Source: CADCVT01 sp036389485
GTDB lineage: Bacteria > Actinomycetota > Thermoleophilia > Solirubrobacterales > Solirubrobacteraceae
Assembly (NCBI GenBank): GCA_036389485.1
Contig: DASVPR010000059.1
Location: forward strand, 40,127 to 104,126
Length of the DNA stretch: 64,000 bases
Direction: 5' to 3'
Shown in pieces: positions 1 to 7,436 of this stretch. The stretch's first letter is position 1. Each line of letters opens with the position of its first letter. The translations under genes and the position numbers were made by a program. The notes beneath the pieces are model-generated. The model made no database searches, was not told the origin of the DNA, and saw only the letters and a list, made by a program, of their open reading frames with translations.

Positions 1-5
1 GACCG

Positions 6-269
6 ATGGTGCTCGATCTCGTCATCGGCTACGCCTCGCTCATCATCGGCGCGCTGCTGCTCGCGTTCAGCGGGCCGCTCGCCACGCTGATGCGCGAGGG
101 CGACGACGGCTGGCGCGAGCGCGGCTGGACGCAGGCCTACGAGCCGGACGTCGGGTTCCTCGAGAGCGAGCGCGGCCGCTGGTGGATCTTCCGCTGCTGG
201 CTGCTCCTCTCTGCCGCCGGCTTCCTGGTCGTCGGCGGCGGGCTGATCATCCGCGCGCTCGTCCTCTAG
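6..269 (+). CDS. small two-helix membrane protein
   Basis: The predicted protein has 87 residues. It has a hydrophobic N-terminal segment (about residues 3-30), a charged middle rich in Arg, Glu and Asp, and a second hydrophobic segment (about 63-86), so two membrane spans are likely. I do not recognise a family. The ATG lies only five bases from the window edge, so an upstream start or promoter cannot be judged. Its TAG stop shares the palindrome CTAG with the stop of the convergent VOC gene. Function unknown. Confidence 0.6.
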   Translation: MVLDLVIGYASLIIGALLLAFSGPLATLMREGDDGWRERGWTQAYEPDVGFLESERGRWWIFRCWLLLSAAGFLVVGGGLIIRALVL

Positions 270-952
270 CCGAGCTCGAAGCGCACGCCGCACAGCTCCA
301 CGATCTCGCCTGCGCGGCTCGGCAGCGCGGCGTGGAACGCGTCGATCCCCTCGTCCGCCCCGGGGACGAAGCGCAGCTCGCCTCCCACGTCGAGCTGGAT
401 GCGGCCGTCGTCCGGAGCGACGCCGAGCACCTCGCCCCAGCGCGCCGCGAGCGCCTGCGGTTCCGGCGAGCGAAGTGTTGCGCCGGTCACGCCGCCCGCG
501 GCGATCGACGCCGGCGCGCGGCCCTGCCACTCCGGCCCGCCCCAGCGCCAGCCCTCCGGCGGGTCGCAGCGGTCCAGCGCGACGATCGCCGCCCCGATGT
601 CCCGTGGGTGGAGGTGGACGTCGACGATGTCGGGGAACGCGAGGTCCCACACCGTGTGGATCCCAAGCCGGTTCGCCCGCTCCCGCGCGCCGTCCAGGTC
701 GTCGAGCTGGAACATGACCATGTAGCCGCCGTCGCCGCGGCGGTCCAGGTGGCGGCCGGCGGCCGTGTCCTCCTGCACGGGCGAGACGACCTCGACGAAC
801 GTGTCCCCGAGCGCCATCACCGCGTTGCGCAGGCCGAAGTGCGCGACGCCCGGGTCCGCGAACGGCTCGCCGAGTGAGAGCGCGCTGCGCAGCCGCCTGA
901 CCGCCGCGTCGAGGTCGCGCGCCGCGAGGACCGCCTGCCGGAGGCGGAGCAT
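266..952 (-). CDS. VOC (glyoxalase-like) family protein
   Basis: The 228-residue protein begins MLRLRQAVLAARDLDAAVRR, a typical start of a vicinal-oxygen-chelate beta-alpha-beta module, and carries HFGLRNAVMALGDTFVEVVS as expected for the next strands. A second, weaker module follows, as in Glyoxalase_3-like proteins of about this size. The ATG at 952 overlaps the TGA of the upstream copper-protein gene (TGATG), so I prefer it to longer in-frame extensions, which are Arg/Ala-rich shadow sequence. The two genes are probably translationally coupled. Substrate unknown; VOC proteins are usually metal-dependent lyases, isomerases or dioxygenases. Confidence 0.8.
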   Translation of the reverse strand: MLRLRQAVLAARDLDAAVRRLRSALSLGEPFADPGVAHFGLRNAVMALGDTFVEVVSPVQEDTAAGRHLDRRGDGGYMVMFQLDDLDGARERANRLGIHTVWDLAFPDIVDVHLHPRDIGAAIVALDRCDPPEGWRWGGPEWQGRAPASIAAGGVTGATLRSPEPQALAARWGEVLGVAPDDGRIQLDVGGELRFVPGADEGIDAFHAALPSRAGEIVELCGVRFELG

Positions 953-2322
953 CAGCGGACGTCGATCCGCTGCGTCATCGCGACGGGGTGCAGCGAGCAG
1001 AACAGCTTGTAGGCGCCCGGCTCGGTCAGCGTCCGCTTGTAGCTGCGCCCGCCGCTCAGCGGCTGCGAGGAGAACCCGTACGGGCCGTCGGCGACGGTGA
1101 TGTCGTGCTTGAGCTCGTCGTCGAAGCGCCAGCGCAGCGTCGTGCCGGCGGGGACGTCGAGGTTGTTGAGCCTGAAGCGCGGGCTCGTGACGTCGACGGT
1201 CACGGTCCTCGGCGCCTCGAGCCGCTCGATCGCTCCGGGCGGGCGCTCGATCTCGATCGCGCGGCCGTCGCGCGCGAGACCGGTCAGCGGCACGATCCAC
1301 TTCGGCGGCGCGAGGCGGCCGGCGGCCGGGTCCTTCTGCATCGCCTCGGTGATGTCGGGGGGCAGCGGCGCGCAGGGGTCCGCGGGCGCCGGACCGGGCG
1401 CGATGTAGACGTGCATGATCCCCATCGCGCGCACGTGCATCATCTCGGCGTCGTACTCGGTCGAGATCCTCAGCCGCTCGCCCTTGCGGACCGGGACACC
1501 GGTGGTCGTCGTCAGCAGCGAGCTCGAGATCGGGCCGGGCTCGTGCAGGTTCGGCAGGACGTTGTAGTACGGGTGATCGTCGTTGCCGTAGAGCGGGTGG
1601 CTCGTGAACAGCGCGCGGTCACCGCAGTCGGGCTGGCCGAGCTCGACGTTGAGCCCGCCGCCGTGGATGTGGCCGCCGGCCATGATGATCCGGCCCGAGA
1701 TCGGGACGCTCCAGCGCGCCTCCTCGCGGTGGACGGAGCCCGGCGGTCCCGTGCCGGGGACGTCGAAGATGGGGTCGACCCCGCAGCCGTCGACGACGCC
1801 GGTCCAGTACGACCGCACGCCGGTGATGCCGGGGGCGTCGTCGATCGTGACGGTGTACTCGATCCACGCGCGGTCCGACCTCGCGCCGTGGTTCATGAGC
1901 ATCCAGTTCGCGTCCCACCGGTCGCGGCGGCCCACCTTGTAGCCGTAGCCGGGCGGGAAGACGAGCTCGCGGTCCTCCTCGCCGGTGCCGTAGAAGCGCT
2001 CGCCGAGGCTCCCCTTGCAGTACGTGACGTCGTGCCGCGTGCGGCCGGGCCGGCCGAGGTCCTTGAACGTCAGGTGGTGGAGCATCATCCGGCTGACCGG
2101 GAGCGGGCGGCCCCTGCGGTCGGTGACCCGGGCATGCATGCGGACCACGTGCCCGCTGACGTTCGGCGCCGGGAACCGCGAGGTCCGGTACTTCACGGCG
2201 TACGGGCCGATCCCGATCGGGCCGAAGCGCTTCGTGATCGTGCGCTGCTTCGCCTGCGCCGGGACCGCCGTCACGGTCAGCGCGGCGATCGACGCGAGCA
2301 GGAGGACGACCGGCCGGCGCAT
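952..2322 (-). CDS. secreted PHM-like copper monooxygenase core fused to a cupredoxin domain
   Basis: The 456-residue protein starts with a signal peptide (about 1-24, cleavage near AQA). Residues about 40-310 resemble the two-domain core of peptidylglycine/dopamine monooxygenases. MMLHHLTF gives the paired His (82, 83), LMNHGA a third His (145), GGHIHGGG the HxH pair (218, 220), and Met residues lie at 294-303. The spacings (63, 73, about 75) are close to those of the CuH and CuM sites in animal PHM. Residues about 375-456 form a plastocyanin-like domain with His406, Cys442, His445 and Met449 as type I copper ligands. A TAGCCT box 9 nt before the ATG suggests a leaderless mRNA. The PHM assignment rests on motif spacing only. 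Confidence 0.75.
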   Translation of the reverse strand: MRRPVVLLLASIAALTVTAVPAQAKQRTITKRFGPIGIGPYAVKYRTSRFPAPNVSGHVVRMHARVTDRRGRPLPVSRMMLHHLTFKDLGRPGRTRHDVTYCKGSLGERFYGTGEEDRELVFPPGYGYKVGRRDRWDANWMLMNHGARSDRAWIEYTVTIDDAPGITGVRSYWTGVVDGCGVDPIFDVPGTGPPGSVHREEARWSVPISGRIIMAGGHIHGGGLNVELGQPDCGDRALFTSHPLYGNDDHPYYNVLPNLHEPGPISSSLLTTTTGVPVRKGERLRISTEYDAEMMHVRAMGIMHVYIAPGPAPADPCAPLPPDITEAMQKDPAAGRLAPPKWIVPLTGLARDGRAIEIERPPGAIERLEAPRTVTVDVTSPRFRLNNLDVPAGTTLRWRFDDELKHDITVADGPYGFSSQPLSGGRSYKRTLTEPGAYKLFCSLHPVAMTQRIDVR

Positions 2323-2375
2323 GGTGGCGCCAGGCTAGCCGCTGCGGCGGCGGGCCGGCCCTGCTTTCGAGCCGC

Positions 2376-2666
2376 CTATTGAACGACCTCGACCGAGAAG
2401 TTCGCCTTGTCGCCGTCGACGGAGGTGACGACCACCTCGGCGCCCAGCTCCTCGCCCTTCTTCGTGACGAGCTTGCAGCGCATCTTCTCGCCCTTCTCCG
2501 CCTTGAGGTCCTCGGGGCAGTCGACCTCCTTCGGCTCCTCGCCGACCTGCTCGGAGATGAGCGACTTGACCTCCTTCTCGACCTCGTCCTGCGAGACGAC
2601 GTCCTCGCCGCAGGCGGCCAGGCCGAGGGCGAGCGAGGCCGCCACCACTGCAGATCTGATGTGCAT
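2376..2666 (-). CDS. DUF4333-type lipoprotein
   Basis: This 96-residue protein has a lipoprotein signal ending LGLAACGED (lipobox LAAC, lipidated Cys19). A small alpha/beta domain with two Cys (DCPEDLKAEKG... MRCKLV) follows, as in the actinobacterial DUF4333 family (about 90-110 residues). It is expected to be anchored on the outer face of the membrane; function unknown. A TAGGTT -10 element (2673-2678) ends only 6 nt before the ATG, suggesting leaderless transcription. Confidence 0.8.
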   Translation of the reverse strand: MHIRSAVVAASLALGLAACGEDVVSQDEVEKEVKSLISEQVGEEPKEVDCPEDLKAEKGEKMRCKLVTKKGEELGAEVVVTSVDGDKANFSVEVVQ

Positions 2667-2753
2667 CGGCGCAACCTACACGCGGGGCGCGACGGCGCCA
2701 GCCTGCGTCTGCCCGACTGCAAATCGGGTTGAACGGGAATCAGGGTCATTGAC

Positions 2754-3545
2754 GTGGGGGCTTATGGAGACCGCAGCGGGCTGGACGACTGGCTGACGAC
2801 CCTGCTCTCGCCGCGCCGCCGGTTCGGCCGGGCGAACGGGGCAGGCGGTGCGAACGGGGCGGTCGCGACGGCCGTGAAGGAGCCACCCGCGCGGCCCGCT
2901 CCCGCCGCCCCGGAGGCCGACGCGGCCCGCCTCGCCGCCGTTCAGGCCAAGCTCGCGCAGGCCGCGACCGCGCTGTCGGGCGCCAACGCGATGCGCACCG
3001 CGGTCATGGACCTCCTCGTCGACCGCCACGACCAGCCCGCGGCCGCCGCGGTCGCCGAGCGCCGCCGCCTGCTCCCGTTGGTCGTCCTGGCGGTGGTGTG
3101 CGCACTCGCGACCGCCGGCGCGCTCGCGACCGTCCTCACGCGCGATCCCGCGGCGCCGCCGCCCGCGGCACCGCAGCCATGCTCCCCGGGCGTCGTCGGG
3201 ACGTGCACGACGGGGACGACGCTGACGATCGCGCCGGCCGGCGGCGCGCTCTCGCTGCCGGGCACCGAGGCTCGGGTCATCGGCGTGGCCGGCGAGACCG
3301 TCCGCCTCCACCTCCGCAACACGACGTCCACCTCGCAGACCCTCGCCGACCGCGTCTACGTCTCGCAGCGCGGGCAGCGCACCGACCCGACGTCCCTGAC
3401 CGGCGCGGTGCCCCCCGGGGAGTCGCGAACGCTCTCGCTCCGCTTCCCGGGCACGACGGGCGCCGCCGACCTCGGCGTGGTGCCGTTCGACGAGCCGCTC
3501 GATCGCCCGTCGCGCCTCGGCGTCTTCCGCGTCACGCTCCGCTGA
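2754..3545 (+). CDS. single-pass membrane protein with extracellular beta domain, unknown function
   Basis: The 263-residue protein starts at GTG. It has an Ala/Pro/Arg-rich cytoplasmic part (1-100), one transmembrane segment after RRRLLP (about 103-125), a short region with two Cys (CSPGVVGTC), and a C-terminal beta-rich stretch (about 150-263). Phrases such as GESRTLSLRFPG suggest an immunoglobulin-like extracellular fold. I do not recognise a family. The GTG start is not backed by a strong ribosome site, so the N-terminus is uncertain. The 3' end lies 15 nt from the end of the convergent tRNA-Val. Confidence 0.6.
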   Translation: MGAYGDRSGLDDWLTTLLSPRRRFGRANGAGGANGAVATAVKEPPARPAPAAPEADAARLAAVQAKLAQAATALSGANAMRTAVMDLLVDRHDQPAAAAVAERRRLLPLVVLAVVCALATAGALATVLTRDPAAPPPAAPQPCSPGVVGTCTTGTTLTIAPAGGALSLPGTEARVIGVAGETVRLHLRNTTSTSQTLADRVYVSQRGQRTDPTSLTGAVPPGESRTLSLRFPGTTGAADLGVVPFDEPLDRPSRLGVFRVTLR

Positions 3546-3560
3546 GCGAGGAGCGTCGAG

Positions 3561-3633
3561 TGGGCGATACTGGGCTCGAACCAGTGACCTCCTGCTTGTC
3601 GAGCAGGCGCTCTCCCAGCTGAGCTAATCGCCC
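3561..3633 (-). tRNA. tRNA-Val (anticodon GAC)
   Basis: A complete cloverleaf reads on the minus strand: acceptor GGGCGAT pairs with ATCGCCC, the D-arm contains AGCTCAGCTGGGAGAGC, the anticodon stem CCTGC/GCAGG encloses loop TCGACAA (anticodon GAC), and the T-arm contains GGTTCGAGCC. CCA is not encoded. A TACACT -10 box lies at 3646-3651, correctly placed for a start just before the tRNA. Confidence 0.95.
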
Positions 3634-3645
3634 TGGGAGGCCCGC

Positions 3646-3651
3646 AGTGTA
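3646..3651 (-). promoter_or_regulatory. -10 box of tRNA-Val
   Basis: TACACT on the minus strand sits 12 nt upstream of the mature tRNA 5' end, as expected for a start about 6 nt before it. No convincing -35 is seen. It lies between the tRNA and the 3' end of the AraC-type gene. Confidence 0.5.
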
Positions 3652-3657
3652 TCGGCC

Positions 3658-4440
3658 TCAGGAGAGGTCGGTGCGGAGGGCCGAGGGGGTCGTGCCGGTC
3701 TCGGATCGCAGGACGCGGCAGAGGTGGCTCTGGTCCGCGAAGCCGGTGTCGGCGGCGAGGCGGGCGAGGTCGTGCTCGCCTTCCGCGAGGGCCTCCAGTG
3801 CGCGGCGGGCGCGCAGGCGCATGCGGTGGCGGGCGACGGTCTCGCCGGTCTCCGCGCGGAAGACGCGGCTGAGGTGGTGCGGCGAGACGGCGAGCTGCCG
3901 CGCGAGCTCGACGAGCGACACGTCCGTGTCGGCCGCGAGCGCCGAGCGGGCGGCGTCGGCGAGGCGGCGGCGCGCGGGCGTGGAGCGGGCGGTCGGCGCG
4001 CTGCCGACGTCGGCGAGGACGGCGAAGACGAGGGCGAGGGCGGGCTCGAGCGCCTCGTCCGGGTCGTCGCCGCGACGGACCGCCGCGAGCATCCGCCGGT
4101 GGGCGAGATCGACGTCCGGCGTCGTCGGCACGGCGCCCCGAGGCAGCTCCGGGACGTCCGCGAGCAGGTCGCCGTCGAGGAACAGCGCAGTGCAGTCGTC
4201 GCCGTCGCCGTGCGGGTGGTCGTAGCGGTGCTCCTCCCCCGGGACCATCGTGTACGCGCGCGTGGGATCGAGCACCGCGTCGCGGCCGTCCGCGCGCCGG
4301 ACGAAGCACCCGCGCCGCACGAACACGACCGCGTGCCGGCCGGAGTGGAGCTCGGTCGCGCCGGCGCCCTGCTCGTGCCGGCAGCGCACGTCGCAGACCT
4401 CGAGCCCTCCACCGCGGAGCAGGGTGCGCGCGTGCAGCAC
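3658..4440 (-). CDS. AraC family transcriptional regulator
   Basis: The protein has 260 residues. The N-terminal half is a cupin-like sensor domain; the segment HSGRHAVVFVRRGCFVRR is typical of AraC_binding_2. The C-terminal 100 residues hold two helix-turn-helix motifs, VSLVELARQLAVSPHHLSRV and HDLARLAADTGFADQSHLCR, followed by the AraC signature. It is divergent from the SRPBCC gene, with a 67-nt shared spacer, and may regulate it. The GTG start has a TAGACT -10 box 6 nt upstream, consistent with a leaderless transcript. Effector unknown. Confidence 0.9.
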   Translation of the reverse strand: MLHARTLLRGGGLEVCDVRCRHEQGAGATELHSGRHAVVFVRRGCFVRRADGRDAVLDPTRAYTMVPGEEHRYDHPHGDGDDCTALFLDGDLLADVPELPRGAVPTTPDVDLAHRRMLAAVRRGDDPDEALEPALALVFAVLADVGSAPTARSTPARRRLADAARSALAADTDVSLVELARQLAVSPHHLSRVFRAETGETVARHRMRLRARRALEALAEGEHDLARLAADTGFADQSHLCRVLRSETGTTPSALRTDLS

Positions 4441-4507
4441 ATCCCGAGTCTATGAATCGAGCACGAATGTCCAAGCCTCGCCGGCCGCCGCGCGGGAAGG
4501 TGCGCGA

Positions 4508-4906
4508 ATGGCAACGATCCGGAAGCAGACGACGGTCGACGTGAGCGCATCCCGCGCGTGGGACGCCGCGCGCGACTTCGGCAACCTCCACGAGCGGCTC
4601 GTGCCGGGCTTCGTGACGGACGCACACCTCGACGGCGACGCGCGAGTCGTCACGTTCGGAAGCGGCGCCGTGCTGCGCGAGCGCCTGATCGCGCGGGACG
4701 ACGACGCGCGCCGGCTCGTCTGGTCGATCGTCGACGGCCCGTACGAGCACCACAACGGCTCCCTCGAAGTGGTCGAGCGGGGACCCGGCCAGACCGAGGT
4801 CGTCTGGACCACCGACCTCCTCCCCGACGAGGCCGCCGGGCCGACCGCCGCGGCGATGCAGGAGGGCATCGCCGTCATCAAGAGGACGCTGGAGGCGCCG
4901 GGCTAG
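4508..4906 (+). CDS. SRPBCC family (polyketide cyclase/START-like) protein
   Basis: This 132-residue protein has the SRPBCC hallmark: an N-terminal strand and helix (TTVDVSASRAWDAARDFGNL) and a middle strand (RRLVWSIVDGP) leading to a long C-terminal helix (TAAAMQEGIAVIKRTLEA). Such proteins bind hydrophobic ligands in a helix-grip cavity. GGAAGG is visible 8 nt before the ATG. Longer in-frame extensions overlap the divergent AraC gene and are rejected. It is the likely target of that regulator. Its TAG stop overlaps the -10 box of tRNA-Cys. Confidence 0.85.
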   Translation: MATIRKQTTVDVSASRAWDAARDFGNLHERLVPGFVTDAHLDGDARVVTFGSGAVLRERLIARDDDARRLVWSIVDGPYEHHNGSLEVVERGPGQTEVVWTTDLLPDEAAGPTAAAMQEGIAVIKRTLEAPG

Positions 4907-4909
4907 GAT
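4904..4909 (+). promoter_or_regulatory. -10 box of tRNA-Cys
   Basis: TAGGAT ends 14 nt before the tRNA 5' end and overlaps the stop codon of the SRPBCC gene. It fits the TANNNT pattern of the other promoters in the window. No clear -35 is seen. Confidence 0.5.
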
Positions 4910-4923
4910 GTGCCCCGCCTCCC

Positions 4924-4994
4924 GGCGCCGTGGCGGAGTGGCTACGCAGCGGCCTGCAAAGCCGTTTACACCGGTTCGATTCCGGTCGGCGCCT
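4924..4994 (+). tRNA. tRNA-Cys (anticodon GCA)
   Basis: Acceptor stem GGCGCCG pairs with CGGCGCC. The anticodon stem CGGC/GCCG encloses loop CTGCAAA (anticodon GCA). The T-arm reads CCGGTTCGATTCCGG. CCA is not encoded. Confidence 0.95.
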
Positions 4995-5022
4995 CTCGGC
5001 GAACGCGGTTAGGGTCGTGCGC

Positions 5023-5391
5023 ATGACGCCCCGACGCAATCTCAGCGCTCTGCTCCTGGTCGTCCCCGCCCTGGCGCTCGCCACGTGCGGCGGCGACAGC
5101 GACGAGGACAAGATCAAGGACCTCATCAACGACGTCAGCGCGAACGCCGAGGTGATCTGCGACAACGCCACCGACCGCTTCCTGAAGGAGCAGCTGGGCG
5201 GCGATCGCGACGAGTGCAAGAAGCAGGCCAAGCAGGCCGAGCAGAGCGACCGCGACGGCGACGTCGACGACCTGAAGGTCGAGATCGACGGCGACAACGC
5301 GACCGCGACGTTCACGGACAACGAGGGCGACGACAGAACGGTCGAGCTGGTCAAGCAGGACGGCGACTGGAAGGTCGACTCCACGGAGTAG
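5023..5391 (+). CDS. small lipoprotein with NTF2/lumazine-like fold
   Basis: The 122-residue protein has a short signal ending ALATCGGDS. The lipobox has Thr at -1, which is unusual, so lipidation is probable but not certain. The mature part is acidic, and its last strands, TATFTDNEGDDRTVELVKQD then GDWKVDS, follow the pattern of DUF4878/NTF2-like proteins. Two Cys (ICDNATD, ECKKQA) may form a disulfide. Function unknown. A TAGGGT box (5010-5015) lies 7 nt before the ATG, so the mRNA may be leaderless. It follows tRNA-Cys closely. Confidence 0.75.
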   Translation: MTPRRNLSALLLVVPALALATCGGDSDEDKIKDLINDVSANAEVICDNATDRFLKEQLGGDRDECKKQAKQAEQSDRDGDVDDLKVEIDGDNATATFTDNEGDDRTVELVKQDGDWKVDSTE

Positions 5392-5441
5392 GCGCGGAGG
5401 GCTGCTGCGCCCCACCGAGCGGCGACTACGCTGAGCGGGCC

Positions 5442-6095
5442 ATGGTCGCCGCTCGCCGCAGCACCGTCCGTTTCGCCGTCGTCGCGCTCGCGGGCGTCAT
5501 AGCCCTGTGGCTGCTCGTCTCGGCGATCGCCGGCTGGTCGCTGAACCCGTTCGCGACCGAGACGAAGGACCGCTCCCAGCCCGTCCTCGTCAAGTCGCTC
5601 GAGTCGCTGAGCGAGTACCGCGCGGCGACCGCGAACATGCAGGAGATCGTCGACATCGAGAAGGACGTCGGGCTGGTGCCGAGCTTCATCGCCGGCGAGA
5701 AGGCGCTGCTGGTCGCGGCGGGGACCGTGGAGGCCGGCGTCGACTTCGGGACGCTTCGCGAGCGCGGCTCGGTGAAGTTGAGCGACGATCGCAAGGCCGT
5801 CGAGATCGTCCTCCCGCCCGCGACGCTGTCCGAGGCGCGGGTGGACCTCGCGCGGTCGCGCGTCGTCGACACCGACCGCGGCATCGTCAACCGCGTCGGC
5901 GACGCGTTCAGCGACGACACGAACGAGGAGCGCGAGCTGCTGCTGCTCGCGCAGCGCAAGATCGAGGAGGCCGCGCGGAAGGACCGCGCGCTGCTCGCGC
6001 TCGCCGAGCGCAACACCCGGTCGATGCTCACCGGCATGCTCCGAGGTCTCGGATTCGAGCGGATCACGATCCGCTTCGCGGCCCCCGCGACCTAG
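5442..6095 (+). CDS. DUF4230 family membrane-anchored protein
   Basis: The 217-residue protein has one N-terminal transmembrane segment (about 9-29). An extracytoplasmic domain follows, in which YRAATANMQEIVDIEKDVG and FIAGEKALLVAAGTVEAGVD match the DUF4230 pattern. The C-terminal half is helical and highly charged. Function of the family is unknown. TACGCT (5427-5432) lies 9 nt before the ATG. The longer upstream open frame is a shadow of the preceding lipoprotein gene. Confidence 0.8.
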   Translation: MVAARRSTVRFAVVALAGVIALWLLVSAIAGWSLNPFATETKDRSQPVLVKSLESLSEYRAATANMQEIVDIEKDVGLVPSFIAGEKALLVAAGTVEAGVDFGTLRERGSVKLSDDRKAVEIVLPPATLSEARVDLARSRVVDTDRGIVNRVGDAFSDDTNEERELLLLAQRKIEEAARKDRALLALAERNTRSMLTGMLRGLGFERITIRFAAPAT

Positions 6096-6145
6096 ACGCG
6101 GCGAGTAACGTTTGGCACACGCGCACCCGTGGAACTAGGGCTTCC

Positions 6146-6583
6146 ATGGGGTTCGAGGACGCCAGGCCGACGTCTGCCTTCGGCCGGACGGTTCCGGCCG
6201 TGGCCGACAACGTCGCGCCGCTGCGTCACGCCGTCGTCGACCTCGCTCAGGAGGCCGGCGCGGAGGACAAGGTCCGCACCGACCTCGCGCTCGCCGTCGG
6301 CGAGGCCTGCGCCAACGTCGTCGTCCACGCGTACCCGCCCGGAGACATCGGCCCGCTCATCGTCCAGGCCTCGATCGTCGAGGATCGCGAGATCGTCGTG
6401 ACCGTCGTCGACCAGGGCCAGGGGATGACCCCGCGCCCGGACAGCCCGGGGCTCGGCCTCGGCCTCCCGCTCATCGCGAACCTCTCCGACCGCCTCGAGA
6501 TCCAGGAGGGCCCGGACGGTGTCGGGACCCAGCTCGAGATGGTCTTCGCGCTGAAGCGCACGGCGCCCTGCCCGCACCATTAG
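6146..6583 (+). CDS. RsbW-like ATP-binding anti-sigma factor kinase
   Basis: This 145-residue GHKL ATPase domain has the N box LALAVGEACANVVVHAY, the G1 box VTVVDQGQGM, and the G2 box GLGLGLPLIANLSDRLE. The small single-domain form matches HATPase_c_2 anti-sigma-factor kinases (RsbW/SpoIIAB-like). These bind a sigma factor and phosphorylate an anti-anti-sigma protein. No partner sigma or STAS protein is adjacent, so its target is unknown. Upstream is TAACGT (6106-6111), which would give a leader of about 30 nt. Confidence 0.85.
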   Translation: MGFEDARPTSAFGRTVPAVADNVAPLRHAVVDLAQEAGAEDKVRTDLALAVGEACANVVVHAYPPGDIGPLIVQASIVEDREIVVTVVDQGQGMTPRPDSPGLGLGLPLIANLSDRLEIQEGPDGVGTQLEMVFALKRTAPCPHH

Positions 6584-6607
6584 AGGCGCCCGGACGACGG
6601 CTATACT
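6580..6607 (+). promoter_or_regulatory. promoter of tRNA-Gly
   Basis: TATACT (6602-6607), an almost perfect -10, is preceded 16 nt upstream by the weak -35 TTAGAG (6580-6585). A start at about 6613 would lie 6 nt before the tRNA. Confidence 0.65.
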
Positions 6608-6618
6608 GCGCGCGCTAC

Positions 6619-6692
6619 GCGGCTGTAGCTCAGTTGGCTAGAGCGTCTGCTTGCCATGCAGAAGGTCGTGGGTTCGAATCCCATCAGCCGCT
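6619..6692 (+). tRNA. tRNA-Gly (anticodon GCC)
   Basis: Acceptor GCGGCTG pairs with CAGCCGC. The D-arm is GTAGCTCAGTTGGCTAGAGC, the anticodon stem TCTGC/GCAGA encloses TTGCCAT (anticodon GCC), and the T-arm is GTGGGTTCGAATCCCAT. CCA is not encoded. A terminator hairpin follows. Confidence 0.95.
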
Positions 6693-6696
6693 CTCG

Positions 6697-6718
6697 AAGC
6701 CCCGCCTCGGCGGGGCTT
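6697..6718. terminator. bidirectional hairpin terminator after tRNA-Gly
   Basis: AAGCCCCG and CGGGGCTT form an 8-bp stem around a short loop and are followed by TTCG on the plus strand. It lies between the tRNA and the convergent gene ending at 6727, so it can serve both. The U-tract is short. Confidence 0.7.
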
Positions 6719-6726
6719 TCGCGTCC

Positions 6727-6978
6727 CTAGGTCAGGTGGTAGTCGCCGTTGCGGTCGCGCTTGTGGCAGTGGAAGCCGTAGCGGTGGTACTGACGGTCCG
6801 CGCGGCGCGCGCAGTACTGCCCGCGGCGGAGGCACTTGTGGGCGCCGTTGATGACGGCGTGGACGTAGCTGCCGCGGCAGGACTTCGCGACCGCGGACGT
6901 GGGCGCGACGAGCGCCGGGCCGGGGGCGGACGCCGCCAGACCGAGCGCGACGAGCGCCGCAAGAGAGCGAGAACGCAT
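6727..6978 (-). CDS. small secreted cysteine-containing protein
   Basis: The 83-residue protein has a signal peptide (about 1-31, cleavage near AVAKS). A compact 50-residue module with four Cys follows: SCRGSYVHAV, HKCLRRGQYCA and YGFHCHKRD. This module recurs as a C-terminal or stand-alone domain in actinobacterial secreted proteins. Two disulfides or metal binding are possible. Ribosome site GGAGTG lies 10 nt before the ATG. Role unknown. Confidence 0.7.
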   Translation of the reverse strand: MRSRSLAALVALGLAASAPGPALVAPTSAVAKSCRGSYVHAVINGAHKCLRRGQYCARRADRQYHRYGFHCHKRDRNGDYHLT

Positions 6979-7070
6979 TGCTCAACACTCCTGCTTCTGG
7001 TGCGGCCGCGCAATAGAACACGCGTCCGCCCCGCGGCCCGTCTGCTCCGAGAGTCGAAGCCGGGCGCTTC

Positions 7071-7427
7071 CTACACCCTCACGCCCCGGTCCGCGAGCCA
7101 GTCCGCGACGGGCTGCGGGGGATCGCCGGCGAACTCGGAGCGGGCGGCGAGGGTGAGGAGCTCCTCGTCGCCGGGGTCGTCCTCCGCGACGTCCCGGCGG
7201 TGCGCGAGGTACAGCACGATCGCCTGGGCCATCGTCACCGCGGGCTCGTCGTCGCCGCCGAACCCGATGCGCTCCTCGAGGTTGTCGAAGCCGGTCACCG
7301 GCTCGTCCGAGTCCTCGAAGCGCTGCTCGAACTCGGCGACGGCGGGGTCGTCGTTGTCGGGGTCGACCGCCTCGACCGCGCGGCGGACGAGGTCGGAGAT
7401 CGTGATCGGGTCTGGATTCCGGGGCAT
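7071..7427 (-). CDS. conserved hypothetical acidic protein
   Basis: The 118-residue protein is rich in Asp and Glu, with no signal peptide and no membrane segment. It contains a possible helical repeat (ITISDLVRRAVEAVDPD and VTMAQAIVLYLAHRRD). I do not recognise a family. The coding pattern is consistent with a real gene, and it is spaced 9 nt after the RNase HIII stop in the same direction, so it is probably the last gene of that operon. Confidence 0.6.
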   Translation of the reverse strand: MPRNPDPITISDLVRRAVEAVDPDNDDPAVAEFEQRFEDSDEPVTGFDNLEERIGFGGDDEPAVTMAQAIVLYLAHRRDVAEDDPGDEELLTLAARSEFAGDPPQPVADWLADRGVRV

Positions 7428-7436
7428 GCGACGCCT

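Noticed and set aside
2715..2731. CCCGA-CTGCAAA-TCGGG looks like a tRNA-Cys anticodon arm
   Set aside because: No acceptor, D or T arm can be paired around it; a true tRNA-Cys is at 4924-4994.
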